Assembly: GCF_001440395.1 (NCBI RefSeq)
Contig: NZ_LLXZ01000120.1
Span: 57,458-121,457, forward strand
DNA from: Bradyrhizobium jicamae
Lineage (GTDB): Bacteria > Pseudomonadota > Alphaproteobacteria > Rhizobiales > Xanthobacteraceae
DNA: 64,000 bases
Reading direction: 5' to 3'
The position numbers and the translations under genes are program-made. The notes below the pieces were generated by a model. That model was not told the origin of the DNA and searched no databases. It worked only from the letters and a program-made list of their open reading frames with translations. This document shows, one piece after another, positions 33,928 to 42,277 of the stretch. Position 1 is the first letter of the stretch. Every line of letters starts with the position of its first letter.

Positions 33928-34776
33928 TCACGCGATCGCGCGCTGTCCGATGATGGCAAACCGCAGCTTGCCCGAGATCCAGTCGATGGCGGCGACCGCT
34001 ACCAGAATCATCAGGATCAGGAACGACACCTTCTGCCACTCCAGCACCCGGATCTGCTCGGCGAGCTGAAGGCCAATGCCGCCGGCGCCGACAATACCGA
34101 TGATGGTGGCCGAGCGCGTATTGGATTCGATGAAGTAGAGCACCTGCCCAGCGATGACAGGCAGCACCTGCGGCATCAGGCCAAAGCGTATCTCGTGCAG
34201 CGCCGTGCCACCGGAGGCCCTGATGCCCTCGACCTGCTTCTTGTCGGCGGCCTCGATCGCCTCGGAAAACAATTTGCCGAACGCGCCGAAATCCGCCACC
34301 GCAATCGCCAGCACGCCGGCGAACGGCCCGAGGCCGACGACATTGATCCAGACCAGCGCCCAGATCAGCGTATCGACGCCGCGGATGGAATCGAACGCAC
34401 GGCGCACCGGAAAACGCAGAAGCTGCGAAGGAATGATGTTGCGCGCCGCCAGCAGGCTGACCGGCAGCGCCAGGACGGCCGCAACGGTAGTACCGAGCAC
34501 TGCAATGGACAGCGTTTCCCCGAGCGCGGAGAGATAGGCCGGCAATGACGAGCCTGGATCGGGCGGGATCATCATCAGGGTGATCCAGCCAAGCTGGCTC
34601 AGGCCCGACCACAGCCTTGCCGGCGAAAAATCGAGATTGACGAGGCCGAAGACAAACACGGCAAACGCGCCGACAATCATCGCCGGCGTTGCCAGACGCG
34701 TCTCAGCGGGCCTGTCGAACACATCGGGGTACTTCGCCCTGAGCTGGTCCCGATCGGGCTTCGGCAACTGGCTCAT
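33928..34776 (-). CDS. phnE: Phosphonate ABC transporter permease PhnE (second)
   Basis: The 282-residue inner-membrane permease has the transport-system loop (EAADKKQVEGIRASGGTALHEIRFGLMPQ in part) and about five to six membrane segments. It overlaps the other permease gene by four bases, so the two probably form a heterodimeric channel driven by PhnC. Convergent to phnF. Confidence 0.93.
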   Translation of the reverse strand: MSQLPKPDRDQLRAKYPDVFDRPAETRLATPAMIVGAFAVFVFGLVNLDFSPARLWSGLSQLGWITLMMIPPDPGSSLPAYLSALGETLSIAVLGTTVAAVLALPVSLLAARNIIPSQLLRFPVRRAFDSIRGVDTLIWALVWINVVGLGPFAGVLAIAVADFGAFGKLFSEAIEAADKKQVEGIRASGGTALHEIRFGLMPQVLPVIAGQVLYFIESNTRSATIIGIVGAGGIGLQLAEQIRVLEWQKVSFLILMILVAVAAIDWISGKLRFAIIGQRAIA

Positions 34777-35657
34777 GCGCTGCTATCCTTGCCGAACAAC
34801 CGGCCGCGCAGCCAACCTGTGGCGATATCGATGATGAAGACCGTGACGATGATCGTCACCAGAATGGCGCTGACGTCGGAGTAATAGAACTTCCGGATTG
34901 CGACCACGAGTTCCTGCCCGATGCCGCCGGCGCCCACAAAACCCATCACCGATGCTTCGCGGACGTTGATCTCGAAGCGCAGCAGGGCATAGCTCGCGTA
35001 ACCCGCCGTGACCTGCGGCAGGACGGCGAAGCGCATGCAGGACATCCAGCCCGCGCCGGTCGAGCGCACGCCCTCGACGGGCTTCATGTCGGCATTCTCG
35101 ACGATCTCCGAGAACAGTTTGCCGAGCGCGCCGGTCGAATGGATGGCAATCGCCAGCACGCCCGCCACCGGGCCGAGGCCGAAGGCCATGACGAAGATCA
35201 GCGCAAACACGATGGCGGGGACGGTTCGGGCAAATTCCAAAAGGCGGCGAACAGCGAAGCGCAGCCACGGCGCCGGCGAGGTATTCTGGGCGGCGAAGAA
35301 ATTCAACGCGAAGGCCAGCACCGCCCCGATCATGGTGCCGACATAGCTGATCAGGATGGTCTCGCCGAGCATCCACAGCCATTTGCGCCAGCCCCAGAAC
35401 CACTCGGCGGGATTGCTCCACACCCTGGTGCCGTCTTCCAGCGTGAGAATCCGGTCGAAATAACTGACGAAGTTGCCGAAGAACGTGAACAACGTGCGCA
35501 GGTTAACTTCGGCGCCGATAGCCGCGACGATCAGCACCGCGAAAAATGTGACAGCCGCGAGCGTCATCCGAAGCCGCTTGCGTGCGACCGCCTGACGATA
35601 GGCGTCGTTGAGCGCCGCCAGTTGCGGACCTGGGAGGATAGAGACGGCCGTTGTCAT
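34773..35657 (-). CDS. phnE: Phosphonate ABC transporter permease PhnE (first)
   Basis: The 294-residue permease has the same fold and the loop NADMKPVEGVRSTGAGWMSCM. A periplasmic stretch with TLEDGTRVWSNPAEWFWGWRKW lies between the first two membrane segments. It is the gene after phnD, with a strong terminator hairpin between them, and overlaps the second phnE. Confidence 0.94.
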   Translation of the reverse strand: MTTAVSILPGPQLAALNDAYRQAVARKRLRMTLAAVTFFAVLIVAAIGAEVNLRTLFTFFGNFVSYFDRILTLEDGTRVWSNPAEWFWGWRKWLWMLGETILISYVGTMIGAVLAFALNFFAAQNTSPAPWLRFAVRRLLEFARTVPAIVFALIFVMAFGLGPVAGVLAIAIHSTGALGKLFSEIVENADMKPVEGVRSTGAGWMSCMRFAVLPQVTAGYASYALLRFEINVREASVMGFVGAGGIGQELVVAIRKFYYSDVSAILVTIIVTVFIIDIATGWLRGRLFGKDSSA

Positions 35658-35690
35658 CAGAGGTTGCCGATGGAAAGTTGAACGGAAAAA

Positions 35691-35713
35691 GGCCGGGTCC
35701 CACGGACCCGGCC
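35691..35713 (-). terminator. Rho-independent terminator between phnD and phnE
   Basis: GGCCGGGTCC (35691-35700) and GGACCCGGCC (35704-35713) pair perfectly around a 3-base loop, and on the minus strand the stem is followed directly by TTTTT. It lies 20 bases past phnD and 33 bases before phnE1. It would stop most transcripts after phnD and leave the permeases at lower level. Confidence 0.8.
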
Positions 35714-35733
35714 AGTTCGCCTGCGCCAGCCTG

Positions 35734-36669
35734 TCAGGACGCCTTCTTCTTGCGAAGATTGTCCACGAACTTGATCAGCTCGATCGTGCCGTCCCAATCC
35801 TTGGTCGTGGCGGGGTTAAAGCCCTTCTTCTGGCCGTCGGACAGGCGGTCGAACGCGGCCTTGTCCTTGGTCGGCGCTTCCGTGAAGGCCTTGGCAATGG
35901 CCGCCTTCAGGTCGGCCGGAAGATCCGAATTGTAGGCATACGGTCCGTTGATGATCGGGGCGGACTTGTGGACGATCCGGAAGTCGTCCTTCTTCATCGG
36001 CGAGCCGTCGGCGTTCTTCAGCATGCCCTTCAGCAGCATCTGGGCGAGCGTGGAATCGTTGTCGTTGGTCCATTGATTGGCAGCGACTTCCACCGTGCCC
36101 TGCGACAGCGCCAGCATGGCGTTCTCGTGGCTGCCGGTGAAAACGACCTTGCCGAAATAAGTGTCGGCATCGGAGATGCCAAGCTTGTCGAGTTCGAAGC
36201 GCGGCACGTTGTTGCCCGAGGTCGAATTCGGATCGACCAGGCCGAGGTTCTTGCCCTTCAGTTGGTCGAGGCTCTTGTAGGCGCTCGACGCCTTGACGAA
36301 GAACACCGAGTAGTAGCCGGTCGAGCCGTCGGCATTGATGTCGTTGGCGAAGGCATCGGTCTTGACGCCGGTCAGCCGTGCCCGGGCGAACGACGCCGAG
36401 CCGTAGCTCGCGATATGAATGTTGCCGGCACGCTGGCCTTCGATCACAGCCGCGTAGTCATTGGCGATCCGCAGCGTGACCTTGGTGCCCAGTTCCTTGG
36501 AGAGATAGGCGACGAATGGGGTCCAGCGCTCGGTGACGCCGGAAGCGTTTTCGGCCGGCACCACGGCAAACGTCAGTTCGGGATATTTGCTCTTCCAGTC
36601 CTGCGCCGAGGCGGAAACCGTGAATGCCAGCGCGACAGCGCCGGCCAGAACGATACGACGAGTGATCAT
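35734..36669 (-). CDS. phnD: Phosphonate ABC transporter substrate-binding protein
   Basis: The 311-residue periplasmic protein has a signal peptide (RRIVLAGAVALAFTVSASAQ) and PhnD features (FAVVPAENASGVTERWTPF, GLVDPNSTSGNNVPRFEL). It binds phosphonates such as 2-aminoethylphosphonate or methylphosphonate; which one cannot be told here. It is 75 bases after phnC. Confidence 0.95.
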   Translation of the reverse strand: MITRRIVLAGAVALAFTVSASAQDWKSKYPELTFAVVPAENASGVTERWTPFVAYLSKELGTKVTLRIANDYAAVIEGQRAGNIHIASYGSASFARARLTGVKTDAFANDINADGSTGYYSVFFVKASSAYKSLDQLKGKNLGLVDPNSTSGNNVPRFELDKLGISDADTYFGKVVFTGSHENAMLALSQGTVEVAANQWTNDNDSTLAQMLLKGMLKNADGSPMKKDDFRIVHKSAPIINGPYAYNSDLPADLKAAIAKAFTEAPTKDKAAFDRLSDGQKKGFNPATTKDWDGTIELIKFVDNLRKKKAS

Positions 36670-36744
36670 GATGTGCCCTCTTGTTGTAATTATGCCTTCG
36701 CCGATTGCAGGTTTTGCAGCGGCTACCCTGTACAGAAACAGTCC

Positions 36745-37545
36745 TCAGGCCGCGGCGGGAACGGTCGCGCCGTCGGGCGTCTGCGCAGGCGCGGTGCCCA
36801 TGACGTCGCTGGCTTCGAGATCGTAGAGTTCGCGCGCGATCCGATCGGTCAACATCTCCGGTGCGCCGTCGAACACCACGCGCCCGGCCGCCATGCCGAT
36901 CAGCCGGTCACAGTAGTTTCGCGCCAGATCGAGCGAATGCAGGTTGCAGATCACGGTGATGCCGAAATGCTTGTTGATGCGCAGCAGCGCGTCCATCACG
37001 ATCCGGGTGTTGCGGGGATCGAGCGAAGCGATCGGCTCGTCGGCAAGAATGATGTCGGGCTCCTGCACCAACGCGCGGGCGATCGCGACACGCTGCTGCT
37101 GGCCGCCGGAAAGCTGGTCGGCGCGCTGCGCGGCGATCGCAGCCATATCGAACTGCTCCAGCGCCGACATCGCCAGCGCCCGGTCCTCATCAGGCCAGAG
37201 CTGCGTCAGCGAACGCCAGGACGGAATTTCGGCCAGCCGCCCCATCAACACATTGGTGAGGACATCGAGTCGGCCGACCAGATTGAACTGCTGAAAGATC
37301 ATCGCCGAGCGCGCACGCCACTGCCGCAATTCCTTGCCGCGCAGCGCGGTCACGTCGACACCTTCGAACAGGATACGACCTTCCGAAGGCTCGGCGAGGC
37401 GGTTGATCATCCGCAGCAGCGTGGACTTTCCGGCGCCGGATCTGCCGATCACGCCGACGAAGCTGCCGGGCGCAATCGAGAACGACGCATTGTCCACCGC
37501 GGCTTTGGTGCCGAACCGGCACGTCAGACCTTCCACAACCAGCAT
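36745..37545 (-). CDS. phnC: Phosphonate ABC transporter ATP-binding protein
   Basis: The 266-residue ATPase has Walker A GRSGAGKST, signature SGGQQQRVAIARAL and Walker B IILADEPIASLD. It heads the phnC-phnD-phnE-phnE operon. A Pho-box-like site lies 47 bases upstream. The protein ends in a short low-complexity tail. Confidence 0.95.
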   Translation of the reverse strand: MLVVEGLTCRFGTKAAVDNASFSIAPGSFVGVIGRSGAGKSTLLRMINRLAEPSEGRILFEGVDVTALRGKELRQWRARSAMIFQQFNLVGRLDVLTNVLMGRLAEIPSWRSLTQLWPDEDRALAMSALEQFDMAAIAAQRADQLSGGQQQRVAIARALVQEPDIILADEPIASLDPRNTRIVMDALLRINKHFGITVICNLHSLDLARNYCDRLIGMAAGRVVFDGAPEMLTDRIARELYDLEASDVMGTAPAQTPDGATVPAAA

Positions 37546-37591
37546 GCAATGCTCCAGAGTTCCTGTCGTGGAGCATCGCTAACGGCTCGAT

Positions 37592-37609
37592 CTTACAGTT
37601 GTGTGACAC
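37592..37609 (-). promoter_or_regulatory. Pho box upstream of phnC
   Basis: The minus strand reads GTGTCAC-ACAA-CTGTAAG: two 7-base units, each matching CTGTCAT at five of seven positions, with the right 4-base spacer. It is 47 bases from the phnC start. Weaker than the two other Pho boxes. Confidence 0.45.
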
Positions 37610-37658
37610 GGCTGCTGCGGTGCGGCGTTCGTCCACAGCCACCCCTCGCGTCACGCAT

Positions 37659-37676
37659 CCGTCATGATACTGTCAT
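37659..37676 (+). promoter_or_regulatory. Pho box upstream of the acyltransferase-phnM-DUF1045 operon
   Basis: CCGTCAT-GATA-CTGTCAT: the first unit matches the Pho-box unit at six of seven positions and the second is perfect, with a 4-base spacer. It lies 52 bases upstream of the ATG at 37728, in good position for PhoB. Confidence 0.65.
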
Positions 37677-37727
37677 CGAGCACATCGAAGACGAGCATGA
37701 TCTTCCCTCGACTGATGGGCGTTACCG

Positions 37728-38393
37728 ATGGCCGGCAAGATGCTCTCCACTGAATCAACCATCGACCCCACCGCGTCGGTGCGCGACTGCCGGCTTGGCG
37801 CCTATACCGAGGTCGGCGCCCGCGCCATTCTGCTCGAGGTCACGATGGCGGATTATTCCTACGTCGTGAACGACGCGCAGATCACTTACACGACGGTGGG
37901 AAAATTCTGTTCAATCGCGGCGATGACGCGGATCAACCCCGGCAATCATCCGATGCACCGAGCCTCGCAGGCGCATTTCACCTACCGCGCCAGCAGCTAC
38001 TTTCCCGGCGAGAGCGACGATGCCGAGTTCTTTGCATGGCGGCGCGAGCATCACGTCCATATCGGCCACGACGTCTGGATCGGCCATGGCGCGGTGATTC
38101 TGCCCGGCCGCTCGATCGGCACCGGCGCGGTGGTCGCGGCCGGCGCCATCGTCACCAAGGACGTGCCCGCCTACACCATCGTTGCGGGTAATCCGGCCCG
38201 CCCGGTCAGGCGGCGGTTTCCGGAATCGATAGCCGCGCGGCTCACGGAGCTCGCATGGTGGGACTGGGACCACGAGACACTTCGCCGCGCCCTGCCCGAT
38301 TTCCGCAAGCTCGAAGTCGAAGGCTTTCTCGAAAAGTACGAATCGGCTGGAGCGTCCGGCCGTCCGCAATTCAATCAGAGTGCCGCATCGTGA
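37728..38393 (+). CDS. Phosphonate-linked hexapeptide-repeat acyltransferase
   Basis: The 221-residue protein is a left-handed beta-helix acetyltransferase with hexapeptide repeats and the catalytic-type segment HVHIGHDVWIGHGAVI and AYTIVAGNPARPVRRRF. Related proteins are found in phosphonate operons and were named phosphonate metabolism transferases. The substrate may be an aminophosphonate, by analogy with PhnO, but that is inference. The stop overlaps the next GTG start (GTGA). Confidence 0.88.
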   Translation: MAGKMLSTESTIDPTASVRDCRLGAYTEVGARAILLEVTMADYSYVVNDAQITYTTVGKFCSIAAMTRINPGNHPMHRASQAHFTYRASSYFPGESDDAEFFAWRREHHVHIGHDVWIGHGAVILPGRSIGTGAVVAAGAIVTKDVPAYTIVAGNPARPVRRRFPESIAARLTELAWWDWDHETLRRALPDFRKLEVEGFLEKYESAGASGRPQFNQSAAS

Positions 38394-39583
38394 CCGAACT
38401 GTTCATCGAAGGTGGCCGAGCCCTGCTCGGTAACGAAATCGTCGAAGCCGATTTGCGGATCGCCGGCCGCGAGATCGCCGCCGTGGATGCGGACAACAGC
38501 CACGGCGCAACGGGCATCAACGCCAGCCGGCTGCTGGTGCTGCCGGGCATTGTCGACCTGCATGGCGATGCCTTCGAGCGGCAGATGATGCCGCGCCCCG
38601 GAGTCGATTTTCCGATCGATGTGGCGCTTGTCGATAGCGACCGGCAGGCGGTCAGCAACGGGATTACGACCGTCTATCACGCCACGACCTGGTCGTGGGA
38701 GCCCGGCCTGCGCAGCGCGGACAATGCGCGCAAGCTGCTGGAGGCGATCGAGCAGATGCGGCCGCAGCTCGCCGCCGACACCCGCTTCCATCTGCGCCAC
38801 GAGACCTACAATCTCGACGCGGAAAGCGAGATCATCGACTGGCTCTCGGAAGGACGCGTCGACCTGTTCGCGTTCAACGACCACATGGACTCGACCGTCG
38901 CCAGCCTCGCCAAACCGCTGAAGCGCAGCCGAATGGTCGAACGCACGGGCCTGACCAACGAGGCATTCGATCGCCTGGTGCAAAGCGTGGTCACCCGAGG
39001 CCACGACGTGCCGGCGTCGATCAGCCGGCTGGCGCAGGCGGCACGCGCGGCAAACGTCCGGATGCTCTCGCATGACGATGCAAGCCCGGCGATGCGGCAG
39101 GCTTTTCGCGCGCAGGGCGTTGCCATCGCCGAATTTCCGGTCAATGAGGAAACCGCCCGCGACGCGGCCGAAGCCGACGACTTCATCGTGTTCGGCGCGC
39201 CCAATGTCGTGCGCGGCGGCAGCCACACCGGTTGGACCCGGGCATCCGACATGATCGCCAAGGGCCTGTGTTCGGTGCTGGCGTCCGACTATTATTATCC
39301 GGCGCCGCTACTGGCGGCCTTCCGGCTTGCGGCCGACGGCGTGCTGCCGCTGGCCGCGGCGTGGCAATTGATCTCATCGGCGCCGGCGCGCGCCGCCGGC
39401 CTCGCCGATCGGGGCACCCTCGCCGCGGGACAGCGCGCCGACATCATTCTCGTCGATGATTCGATGCCGCTGCGGCCGCGGGTAGTCGCCGTCATTGCCG
39501 CGGGCCGTCTGGTGCATCTGACAGAAGCGAACCGTCTCGTCCGCTCGTCCACAGCATCGCGCAAGGCAGTTGCAGCCGCATGA
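38390..39583 (+). CDS. phnM: Second PhnM-type triphosphate diphosphatase
   Basis: The 397-residue amidohydrolase shares PhnM hallmarks with the copy at 27265: LPGIVDLHGDAFERQMMPRP, RHETYNLD, FNDHMDSTV, LSHDDASPAMRQAF and GAPNVVRGGSHTGW. I chose the GTG at 38390, which overlaps the previous stop; an ATG at 38255 would add 45 residues in the acyltransferase gene. Two PhnM proteins in one locus may be redundant or differ in substrate. Confidence 0.92.
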   Translation: MTELFIEGGRALLGNEIVEADLRIAGREIAAVDADNSHGATGINASRLLVLPGIVDLHGDAFERQMMPRPGVDFPIDVALVDSDRQAVSNGITTVYHATTWSWEPGLRSADNARKLLEAIEQMRPQLAADTRFHLRHETYNLDAESEIIDWLSEGRVDLFAFNDHMDSTVASLAKPLKRSRMVERTGLTNEAFDRLVQSVVTRGHDVPASISRLAQAARAANVRMLSHDDASPAMRQAFRAQGVAIAEFPVNEETARDAAEADDFIVFGAPNVVRGGSHTGWTRASDMIAKGLCSVLASDYYYPAPLLAAFRLAADGVLPLAAAWQLISSAPARAAGLADRGTLAAGQRADIILVDDSMPLRPRVVAVIAAGRLVHLTEANRLVRSSTASRKAVAAA

Positions 39584-39603
39584 GGCGGCCCTATTCTGGC
39601 GCA

Positions 39604-40293
39604 ATGGCAAATTATCCCCGTTACGCAATCTACTACACTTCCGCGCCCGGCAGCGCGCTCGACCGGTTCGGCGCGTCGCTGCTCGGCTACGACGCCCACA
39701 GCGGCGCAGACCTGCCCCTTCCGGAAGGTCTCCCGCCAGACTGGCGCGACCTGACGCTGGATCCGCGCAAATACGGCTTTCATGCCACGCTGAAGGCGCC
39801 GATCGCGCTGGCCGACGGCAAGGCCGAGACGCGCCTTGCCGCGGCATGCGAATTGTTTGCCGACCTTGCCCGGCCGGTGCCGGTGATCCGGCCGGTCGTC
39901 GATTCCATCAGCGGTTTCATCGCGGTCATTCCCGCTGAACCGTCGGCTGATCTCGACCTGCTTGCCGCCGAGGCGACCAAGGCGTTCGATCCGTTCCGCG
40001 CTCCTCTCAGCGCAGAAGATCGCGCGCGGCGAAATCCGGCAGCGTTGACGCCCCGGCAGCGCGACTATCTCGACCGCTGGGGTTATCCTTATGTCTTCGA
40101 AGAGTTTCGCTTCCACATGACGCTGACGGGGCGGCTGCCTGCGGAACGGCGCGAGCCGGTTGTGGCGATGCTGCGCGAGAGGTTTGCGGCAACCGGCATC
40201 GAGACGCTCGCAATCGACGCCATCGCGCTATGCCGTCAGGACGATGCGAATGCGCGGTTTCGGGTCATCGGCCGCTGGCAATTGCACGATTGA
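39604..40293 (+). CDS. DUF1045 family protein, 2H phosphoesterase-like
   Basis: The 229-residue protein is a DUF1045 member found in phosphonate operons. It has two H-x-T motifs, FHATLKAP near residue 60 and FHMTLTG near residue 170, the signature of the 2H phosphoesterase fold that opens cyclic phosphates. No phnP is present here, and the C-P lyase product is a 1,2-cyclic phosphate, so this may be the replacement for PhnP. The link is inferred. The start at 39604 gives MANYPRYAIYYTSAPGS. Confidence 0.85.
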   Translation: MANYPRYAIYYTSAPGSALDRFGASLLGYDAHSGADLPLPEGLPPDWRDLTLDPRKYGFHATLKAPIALADGKAETRLAAACELFADLARPVPVIRPVVDSISGFIAVIPAEPSADLDLLAAEATKAFDPFRAPLSAEDRARRNPAALTPRQRDYLDRWGYPYVFEEFRFHMTLTGRLPAERREPVVAMLRERFAATGIETLAIDAIALCRQDDANARFRVIGRWQLHD

Positions 40294-40305
40294 CGTGGCC
40301 CGCAT

Positions 40306-41805
40306 TCACTCCGCCAGCGCTTCCTTGCGTGTCTTCAGGATTGCCGGCGACAGCAACGCCACCAGCAGAATGGCGACGACGCCGAGGATGACCGCGCTGA
40401 TCGGCCGCGACAGAAAGACGGTAAAATCGCCGTCCGCGATCAGCATCGCGCGTCGGAAATTTTCCTCGAGCTGCGGCCCGAGCACGAGGCCGAGCAGCAG
40501 CGGCGCCGGCTCGACGCCGACCTTGATGAAGAAATAGCCGAGCAAGGCGCACCCCATCATCAACCAGACGTTGAACAGGCTGTTGGCGATGCCATAGGTG
40601 CCGATGCAGCAGAACAAGACGATGGCAGGAAACAGAAACCTATAGGGAATTTTCAGCATCGAGACCCAAAGGCCGATCAACGGGAGGTTGATCACCAGCA
40701 ACATCAGGTTTCCGACCCACATGCTGGCGATGACGCCCCAGACAAGCTTGGGCTGCTCGGTCATGATCTGCGGACCGGGCTGGATGCCCTGCATCATCAG
40801 CGCGCCGATCATCAGCGCCATCAGCGCGTTGGCGGGAATGCCGAGCGTCAGCAGCGGAATGAAGCTGGTCTGCGCGCCCGCATTGTTGGCGGCCTCCGGA
40901 CCGGCGACGCCCTCGATGGCGCCCTTGCCGAAACGCGAGGGATCGCGCGCAAGCTTTTTCTCCAGCGCATAGGAGGAGAACGGCGGCAGCGCGGCGCCGC
41001 CGCCGGGTAACACGCCCAACACGGAGCCTAGCGTCGTGCCCCGCACCATGGCCGGAAACGCCGCCCGCAAATCCTCCCGGCTCGGGATCAGGCTGCGGAT
41101 CGACTGGCTGACGACGCGGCGCTCGGCGGGTCGCTCCAGATTGGCGATGATTTCGCCGAGTCCAAACAGGCCCATCGCGATCGGCACGAAATCAAGTCCG
41201 TCCGACAGCGCGGGAATGCCAAAGGTCATGCGCGCGACGCCCGAACTGACGTCGATGCCGACGAGACCGAGCAGCAGCCCCAGCAGCACCATCGCCAGCG
41301 ATTTGGCGACCGAACCATGCGCGAGGACGACCGCGGCGATCAGGCCGAGCACGAGCAGGCTGAAATATTCGACCGCGGTGAATTTGAGCGCCAGCACCGA
41401 CAACGGCACGCTGAGGACGGCGATCACGATCGTCGCCATCGTGCCAGCAAAGAACGAAGCGATGGCGGCAATCGCGAGCGCGGTTCCGGCCTTGCCCTGC
41501 TTGGCCATCTCGTGACCGTCGATGCAGGTAACGACCGACGACGTCTCGCCCGGCACGTTGACCAGGATCGCGGTGGTCGAGCCGCCATATTGCGCGCCGT
41601 AGAAGATGCCGGCCAGCATGATCATGGCGCTGGCCGGCGACAGGCCGAAGGTGAACGGCAACAGCAACGCCACCGTCGGAATCGGCCCGATGCCGGGCAG
41701 CACGCCGATCGCGGTCCCGATCACCACGCCGATCAGGCAGAACAGGAGGTTGTTGAGTTCGAGGGCCGTCGAAAGGCCCATCAGCAGGTTGTTGAAGAGG
41801 TCCAT
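40306..41805 (-). CDS. tctA: Tripartite tricarboxylate transporter large permease (TctA)
   Basis: The 499-residue membrane protein has about 12 hydrophobic segments and the two TctA motifs (GIGVLPGIGPIPTVALLLPF and the SVLGVLPGGGAALPPFSSY region). It imports an organic acid with the small permease and binding protein encoded behind it. The ATG at 41805 gives MDLFNNLLMGLSTAL. Position beside kdgD suggests a sugar acid such as glucarate or galactarate. Confidence 0.93.
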   Translation of the reverse strand: MDLFNNLLMGLSTALELNNLLFCLIGVVIGTAIGVLPGIGPIPTVALLLPFTFGLSPASAMIMLAGIFYGAQYGGSTTAILVNVPGETSSVVTCIDGHEMAKQGKAGTALAIAAIASFFAGTMATIVIAVLSVPLSVLALKFTAVEYFSLLVLGLIAAVVLAHGSVAKSLAMVLLGLLLGLVGIDVSSGVARMTFGIPALSDGLDFVPIAMGLFGLGEIIANLERPAERRVVSQSIRSLIPSREDLRAAFPAMVRGTTLGSVLGVLPGGGAALPPFSSYALEKKLARDPSRFGKGAIEGVAGPEAANNAGAQTSFIPLLTLGIPANALMALMIGALMMQGIQPGPQIMTEQPKLVWGVIASMWVGNLMLLVINLPLIGLWVSMLKIPYRFLFPAIVLFCCIGTYGIANSLFNVWLMMGCALLGYFFIKVGVEPAPLLLGLVLGPQLEENFRRAMLIADGDFTVFLSRPISAVILGVVAILLVALLSPAILKTRKEALAE

Positions 41806-41818
41806 ATATGTCTGCCTG

Positions 41819-42268
41819 CTAGCGCGGCCAGATCGGGATCGGCAGGCCCAGCAACTTGACGAACAAAAGCACCGCCGCACCTGAAAGCAGGATGGCAAAC
41901 GCTATCGTTTCGACGACCCGCCCTTCTCGCGTGGCGAGGCTGGCGAGGATCACGGTGACGATGGAGGCGATGGCGAGGCCGAGCCGCTCGGCCGTAAGCG
42001 CGAAAACGCCGACAGACGCCAGGATCGCCAGCAGCGGCCGCAACTGAACCGGCGCGATGCCGACACGCATGCGCCAGAGCCCGCGTCCCGTGAAGAACAG
42101 ACCGAAGCCCATCAGTGCGAATGCGACGACGCGGGGCATATAGCCCGGCCCCATATCGGCGGCGTGCCCGACCGTCAGGTTGCGCGTGGCAACGAGCGTA
42201 CCCGTCGCCACCGCCACCAGAAACAGGCCGAACAGCAGATCCTGCAGGTCGATCCGGAGACGCGTCAT
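41819..42268 (-). CDS. tctB: Tripartite tricarboxylate transporter small permease (TctB)
   Basis: The 149-residue protein has four hydrophobic segments and is the typical small partner of TctA. It sits 13 bases before tctA and nine bases after tctC. The sequence ends in LPIPIWPR. Confidence 0.9.
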   Translation of the reverse strand: MTRLRIDLQDLLFGLFLVAVATGTLVATRNLTVGHAADMGPGYMPRVVAFALMGFGLFFTGRGLWRMRVGIAPVQLRPLLAILASVGVFALTAERLGLAIASIVTVILASLATREGRVVETIAFAILLSGAAVLLFVKLLGLPIPIWPR

Positions 42269-42277
42269 CGGCCCGTC

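Noticed and set aside
35608..37869. A 753-codon open frame on the plus strand
   Set aside because: It runs antisense to phnD and phnC, which are certain. Its composition (His, Arg, Gln, Gly) is that of a GC-rich shadow frame and no domain is seen.
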